Assembly: GCF_902497775.2 (NCBI RefSeq)
Contig: NZ_OZ024668.1
Coordinates: 333,826-397,825 of the forward strand
Direction of reading: 5' to 3'
Length of the DNA: 64,000 bases
Source of the DNA: Pseudomonas fluorescens
Lineage (GTDB): Bacteria; Pseudomonadota; Gammaproteobacteria; Pseudomonadales; Pseudomonadaceae
Shown in pieces: positions 60,762 to 64,000 of this stretch. The translations under genes and the position numbers were made by a program. Under the pieces are notes generated by a model. It was not told the DNA's origin, did no database searches, and saw only the letters and a program-made list of their open reading frames with translations. How positions within the stretch are numbered: the first letter of the stretch is position 1; the number at the start of each line of letters is the position of its first letter.

Positions 60762-61676
60762 ATGGCTGTTTCCAAGGACAATCCCCTGGCGCTTTGCCGC
60801 ACCTTCTTCTTCATTCCGGGCGCCGACGAAGCGGCACTGCTCGATGCGCTCAACGGTGGCGGCGACGTGCTGGTCCAGGAACTGGAAGATTTCACCCCGG
60901 TCTCCCGTCGCGCCGAAGCGCGAGCGCTATCGGTGCGCATCATGCAGCACTGGCGTGAGTGCGGGCGAATCAGCTCGGTGCGCATCAACCCGTTCGAAAC
61001 CTGCGGCTACGAAGACCTCGAAGCGGTCATGGCCGCGCGTCCGCAAGTGGTGATGATGTCCAAGGTCGAGGCGTGCGAGCAGATGATCGAGCTGGACAAG
61101 CAGATCACTCGCCTGGAAGCACACTACGCGATTGAACCCGGGTCGACCTTGATCGTGCCGAACATCGAAACCGCACTGGGGGTGGTCCGGGCCATCGAGA
61201 TTGCGCACTCCAGCCCGCGGATCAAGGCAATGCTGGTCGCCACCGAAGACATGGTCGCCGACCTGGGCGCCGGGCGCAGCCGCGCCGGTACCGAACTCTA
61301 CTACCCGCGTTCGCGGTTTTTGCTCGAATGTGCGGCGGCGGGGGTACTGGCCATCGACTCGCCGTACACCTTTGCCGATGACACCGGCGCCGAGGCGGAT
61401 ATGCAATTTGCCCGATCCATCGGCTACCAGGCCAAGGGCGTGGTCAATCCGGCCCATGTGGCTGTCGCCAACCGCTACCTGACACCGACAGCCGCAGAGG
61501 CCGAGTTGGCACAGCGGCAGATCGAGGCGTTCGAACAAGCGGCCAGTACCGGCAGTGTGCGCGCCGAAGTCGATGGCCTGGTGGTGGAAGTGCCTAGCTA
61601 CCTGCAATCACGGCGTTTGCTGGAACGCTACGAGCAGTTGCAGCGAGTGCAGGTTTCACGCGGCGGGAATGCGTGA
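60762..61676 (+). CDS. HpcH/HpaI aldolase/CitE-like citrate lyase family protein
   Basis: A 304-residue TIM-barrel protein of the CitE-like group that cleaves or hydrolyses short acyl-CoA or hydroxy-acid substrates. Features are FFFIPGADEAALLDAL, the acidic motif in LVQELEDFTPVSRR, IVPNIETALGVVRAIE, and the metal-site region MLVATEDMVADLGAGR. The metal ligands sit in slightly unusual contexts (QELEDF instead of DLEDA), so the substrate may differ from known members. The 3' end overlaps the convergent TetR gene by 21 bp. Confidence 0.85.
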   Translation: MAVSKDNPLALCRTFFFIPGADEAALLDALNGGGDVLVQELEDFTPVSRRAEARALSVRIMQHWRECGRISSVRINPFETCGYEDLEAVMAARPQVVMMSKVEACEQMIELDKQITRLEAHYAIEPGSTLIVPNIETALGVVRAIEIAHSSPRIKAMLVATEDMVADLGAGRSRAGTELYYPRSRFLLECAAAGVLAIDSPYTFADDTGAEADMQFARSIGYQAKGVVNPAHVAVANRYLTPTAAEAELAQRQIEAFEQAASTGSVRAEVDGLVVEVPSYLQSRRLLERYEQLQRVQVSRGGNA

Positions 61677-62348
61677 ATGGGCCAGAGTGCTGTTGGCGCT
61701 GTCGAGCAAGTACGGGCGCAGGGTGAAGACCGGGTTCGGGCTTGAGCACAGCAGCCCGGTTACCGAGCAACTGATGGCCTGTTCGATTTCCACCTGGCTG
61801 ATTTGCGGTGCATCGAGGATGTAAGCCTTGACCATCGAGGTGATCATCTGTGCCGTCAGCCAGGCGGCCGACTGCAGGTTGGAGTGCGCCAATTGGTGGC
61901 TCCAGCGCTGCAGCAGGCACTCGATCGACTGGGAAATGCGCGCTTTGTACTGGTGTTCGCTGGATTCATTGCTGAGGAAGGCGAAATCCTTGTCGAGCAG
62001 CCGATGCAGCTCCGGTTCCTGCAGGTGCAAGTGCAACAGGGCGCGTACCAGCAGCTTGATGTGCGCCTGCAGGTCGGCCACTTCGTACTGGCCGGCGACA
62101 TCGAGGATTACCCGGTTGACCGACTGCGCGTGGCGTTCGTAGAGGGCGGCGATCAGCGCATCCTTGTTCGGGAAGTACTGGTACACCGAGCCGACACTGA
62201 CCCCGGCGCGCTGGGCCACCAGGTTGGTGTTGGTACCGGCGTAGCCGTGCTTGACCACGACGGTGGCGGTAGTTTTGAGGATGGTCTCGACCATCATCCT
62301 CGAGCGTGCTTGTGTGGGTATCTTGCGGGGAAGTTGAGCTTGTTTCAC
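61656..62348 (-). CDS. TetR-family transcriptional regulator
   Basis: A 230-residue repressor-type regulator with an N-terminal helix-turn-helix (ILKTTATVVVKHGYAGTNTN, LVAQRAGVSVGSVYQYFPNK, DALIAALYERH) and a helical ligand-binding domain. It lies at the end of the acyl-CoA gene group and overlaps the CitE-like gene tail to tail. It plausibly controls that group, sensing an acyl-CoA or aromatic acid. The 299 bp upstream contain no further gene. Confidence 0.9.
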   Translation of the reverse strand: MKQAQLPRKIPTQARSRMMVETILKTTATVVVKHGYAGTNTNLVAQRAGVSVGSVYQYFPNKDALIAALYERHAQSVNRVILDVAGQYEVADLQAHIKLLVRALLHLHLQEPELHRLLDKDFAFLSNESSEHQYKARISQSIECLLQRWSHQLAHSNLQSAAWLTAQMITSMVKAYILDAPQISQVEIEQAISCSVTGLLCSSPNPVFTLRPYLLDSANSTLAHSRIPAA

Positions 62349-62647
62349 GAATGACTCCAGAATTTACCTGATCGCATTTGTGAGAAAGACTGCCAGCCAG
62401 ACCACGGGGCTCCGATCCTGGAGGTTTTTCCCTGAATGTCTTTGAGCCGGCTGTGTTTCTCCGCCCACACATGGGCTATGCAAGCCCTGACTCAAGGGCG
62501 GGCAAGAACACAGCTGGCTGGCGCAGTCGTTCAAATACGGTAGGGATTCTTCGCCTTGGCGACGCTTTGGAAAATGCTCTGGCGTGCAATTTATAGTTAG
62601 CGATAGGGTCAGCTATCGCAGGCTCGCGTCCCCGAAAACCGGGAAGA

Positions 62648-63472
62648 TCACAGCATCCGGTTCAAGCCGAAACGTTTTTTCAGGACCTTTTGCAGCATAC
62701 CGTTGGGCAGCCAGCTGGCCAGTAGCGGCAATGCCCGGCTGCCATTGCCCAGGCGCACCAGCGCAGGCGACGGGTTTTTCTGCACGGCCGCAAGCACGCC
62801 TTTGGCGAACTCGGCGGCCGGTGTCGGGTTGTCCTGGGAGGCGCGGGCGCGGGCGCGGATGCCTTCGCGCAGCGGCCACCAGGGCGAGGTTTGGTCGAGC
62901 AATTGCTCGGCCTCGCGCCCGGCATTACTGGCGAACTGCGAGGCGATTGCCCCCGGCTGCACCTCCATGACCCGTACGCCAAAAGGTGCCAGCTCCAGGC
63001 GCAGGGCGTCGCTCAGCGCATGGACTGCGGCTTTGGAGGCGCAATAGGCGCCGGCGAACGGAGTCACCAGCACCCCGGAGACGCTGCCAATGTTCACCAC
63101 CAGGCCCCGATTGCGCCGCAGTAAGGCAAACAGTGCACCAGTGACGCCCACTGGGGCGAAGACGTTGGTCTCGAATTGCCGGCGCATGGCCTCGACGCCG
63201 CCGTCGAGCAGTGGGCCCATGGCACCGTAACCGGCATTGTTGATCAGCACATCGAGGCCATGGCCGTGCTGTTCCAGCTCACCCGCCAGTTGGCTCAATG
63301 CGGCCGGGTCGTTGACGTCCAGCTGGCGGGCGGTGAAGCCCATGTCTGCCAGGCGCTGAACATCTTCAGCCTTGCGCGCGGTGGCCCAGACTTCAAAGCC
63401 CGCATTGTTGAAAACGTCGGCCAGGGCCAGGCCGATACCGCTGGAGCAACCGGTGATCAAGACGTTGGGCAT
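62648..63472 (-). CDS. SDR-family oxidoreductase (classical, lipid/steroid-like)
   Basis: A 274-residue short-chain dehydrogenase. The cofactor motif is LITGCSSGIGLALA, with NNAGYGAMGPLLDG, the catalytic Ser in NIGSVSG and YCASKAA for Tyr/Lys. A basic residue after strand 2 (WATARKAED) suggests NADPH. It has a longer C-terminal tail than minimal members, with a hydrophobic end (ALPLLASWLPNGMLQKVLKK) that could touch the membrane. ATG 63472 begins the fold. Confidence 0.9.
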   Translation of the reverse strand: MPNVLITGCSSGIGLALADVFNNAGFEVWATARKAEDVQRLADMGFTARQLDVNDPAALSQLAGELEQHGHGLDVLINNAGYGAMGPLLDGGVEAMRRQFETNVFAPVGVTGALFALLRRNRGLVVNIGSVSGVLVTPFAGAYCASKAAVHALSDALRLELAPFGVRVMEVQPGAIASQFASNAGREAEQLLDQTSPWWPLREGIRARARASQDNPTPAAEFAKGVLAAVQKNPSPALVRLGNGSRALPLLASWLPNGMLQKVLKKRFGLNRML

Positions 63473-63518
63473 GTTGTGCTGTCCTTGAGCTGCGAGGGGG
63501 GCAGCCAAGGATCATACG

Positions 63519-63869
63519 TCATCGCTGTACAAGTTCATCCAGGGCTTTTTTCAGTTGCTCGACGCTGGCGCCGGTGGCCAGTAGCTTGCGTACTCCCCGG
63601 GTGTTGAAGAGCAATTGCGTGGGAACCACCTCTACTTTGCGTCGCGGCATCAGGCTGCGAAAGGTATGGAAAGTTGTTAGATAAAAATCGACCTGAGCGC
63701 TGTAGCCACTTTTAGCCAGAGCAATGAGGTTGTCTTTGCCGGTAGTGCAGGCTGGGCAACCTTCCTCGTGGACCCAGATGACCAGAGGCCTGAGCAAGCG
63801 TTGCTTGCGCTTGAGGCGCTGCACCACCTGCGCAAATTCGTCTTGTACCGCATCGGATGTATCGACCAT
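63519..63869 (-). CDS. Thioredoxin-fold protein with CPAC motif
   Basis: A 116-residue protein with a thioredoxin-like active site, CPAC, in the stretch VIWVHEEGCPACTTGKDNL. The cis-Pro is in EVVPTQLLFNTRG, and a final helix follows (LLATGASVEQLKKALDEL). It has no signal peptide, so it is probably cytoplasmic. ATG 63869 is preferred over the frame start at 63902. The partner is unknown. Confidence 0.8.
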   Translation of the reverse strand: MVDTSDAVQDEFAQVVQRLKRKQRLLRPLVIWVHEEGCPACTTGKDNLIALAKSGYSAQVDFYLTTFHTFRSLMPRRKVEVVPTQLLFNTRGVRKLLATGASVEQLKKALDELVQR

Positions 63870-63952
63870 GGCGTGCCTCGGCAATGCTGAGTGTCCGGGC
63901 ACTATTCAACGCCTTTTGCCGGCCGGCGTAACCTGACAAAAATACCAGGTGA

Positions 63953-64000
63953 TCAGTCGGAGAAGCTGCCCTGCAGGTGCTCGGCGCGGTAGTCGACGCT
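63953..64000 (-). CDS. Possible 3' end of a gene extending beyond the window
   Basis: The minus strand reads an open frame from the window edge, SVDYRAEHLQGSFSD, to a TGA at 63955-63953, with codon use like that of its neighbours. Fifteen codons are too few to name a family. Confidence 0.35.
   Translation of the reverse strand, partial: SVDYRAEHLQGSFSD

Noticed and set aside
1..64000. tRNA, rRNA, riboswitch and tmRNA genes
   Set aside because: None recognised on reading; a covariance-model scan was not possible, so short RNAs could have been missed.

Overview
The window looks like a chromosomal segment of a Pseudomonas, probably of the putida/fluorescens lineage. The reasons are GC-rich coding sequence, an OprD-family porin, DUF3509 and PA2169-family genes, FhpR/NorR-type nitric oxide control, several iron-signalling operons, and at least six copies of the short REP element typical of this genus (core TGTGGGAGCGGGCTTG). 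No rRNA, tRNA, CRISPR array, insertion sequence or replication origin was recognised. Calls rest on reading the sequence and on remembered family features; no database search was possible.

Layout. 0-3.7 kb: end of a PA2169-family gene, a membrane diguanylate cyclase, an OprD-type porin and a small exported protein. 3.8-10 kb: an operon read right to left encoding a periplasmic adaptor, an RND pump of the MdtB/C type, and an OmpR-type response regulator with its sensor kinase; the pump appears to lack transmembrane helix 6. 10.3-13.9 kb: an Aer-like chemoreceptor, a YkgJ cysteine-cluster protein coupled to a small exported protein, and a CheV-like protein. 14-17.5 kb: norR (fhpR) divergent from the flavohemoprotein gene, with three NorR-type sites and a sigma-54 promoter between them, then a PsiE-family gene.

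17.5-21.5 kb is an accessory pocket. It holds an AT-rich orphan gene of unknown function (17718-19079), a DUF3509 gene, and a PAAR-domain type VI secretion effector whose C-terminal toxin region and adjacent membrane immunity protein are both broken by frameshifts. A ribosome-associated HPF/RaiA-family gene follows.

22.1-34.5 kb is an iron island. fecI-fecR-fecA (ferric citrate receptor and its cell-surface signalling pair) runs leftward. Rightward lie a TonB-dependent receptor and then a run of DUF3649, PepSY, DUF3325, a second ECF sigma factor, a second FecR and a second signalling-type siderophore receptor. Three Fur-box-like sites mark the promoters.

34.6-37.2 kb: a trimeric YadA-like adhesin with eleven 16-residue head repeats, followed by a BamE/OmlA-like lipoprotein. 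37.5-41 kb: an AraC regulator, an EamA exporter, an unknown small protein and a 2-hydroxyacid dehydrogenase. 41-47 kb: a LysR regulator divergent from an AaeB-like aromatic-acid efflux operon. 47-54.6 kb: enoyl-CoA hydratase, universal stress protein, and a LysR regulator beside an EmrAB-type tripartite pump operon ending in an SDR. 54.6-62.3 kb: a keto-acid decarboxylase, phenylacetate-CoA ligase, acyl-CoA dehydrogenase, hotdog thioesterase, SDR, CitE-like lyase and TetR regulator, which together suggest an acyl-CoA route for an aromatic or similar acid. The window closes with an SDR, a thioredoxin-fold protein and the end of an unidentified gene.
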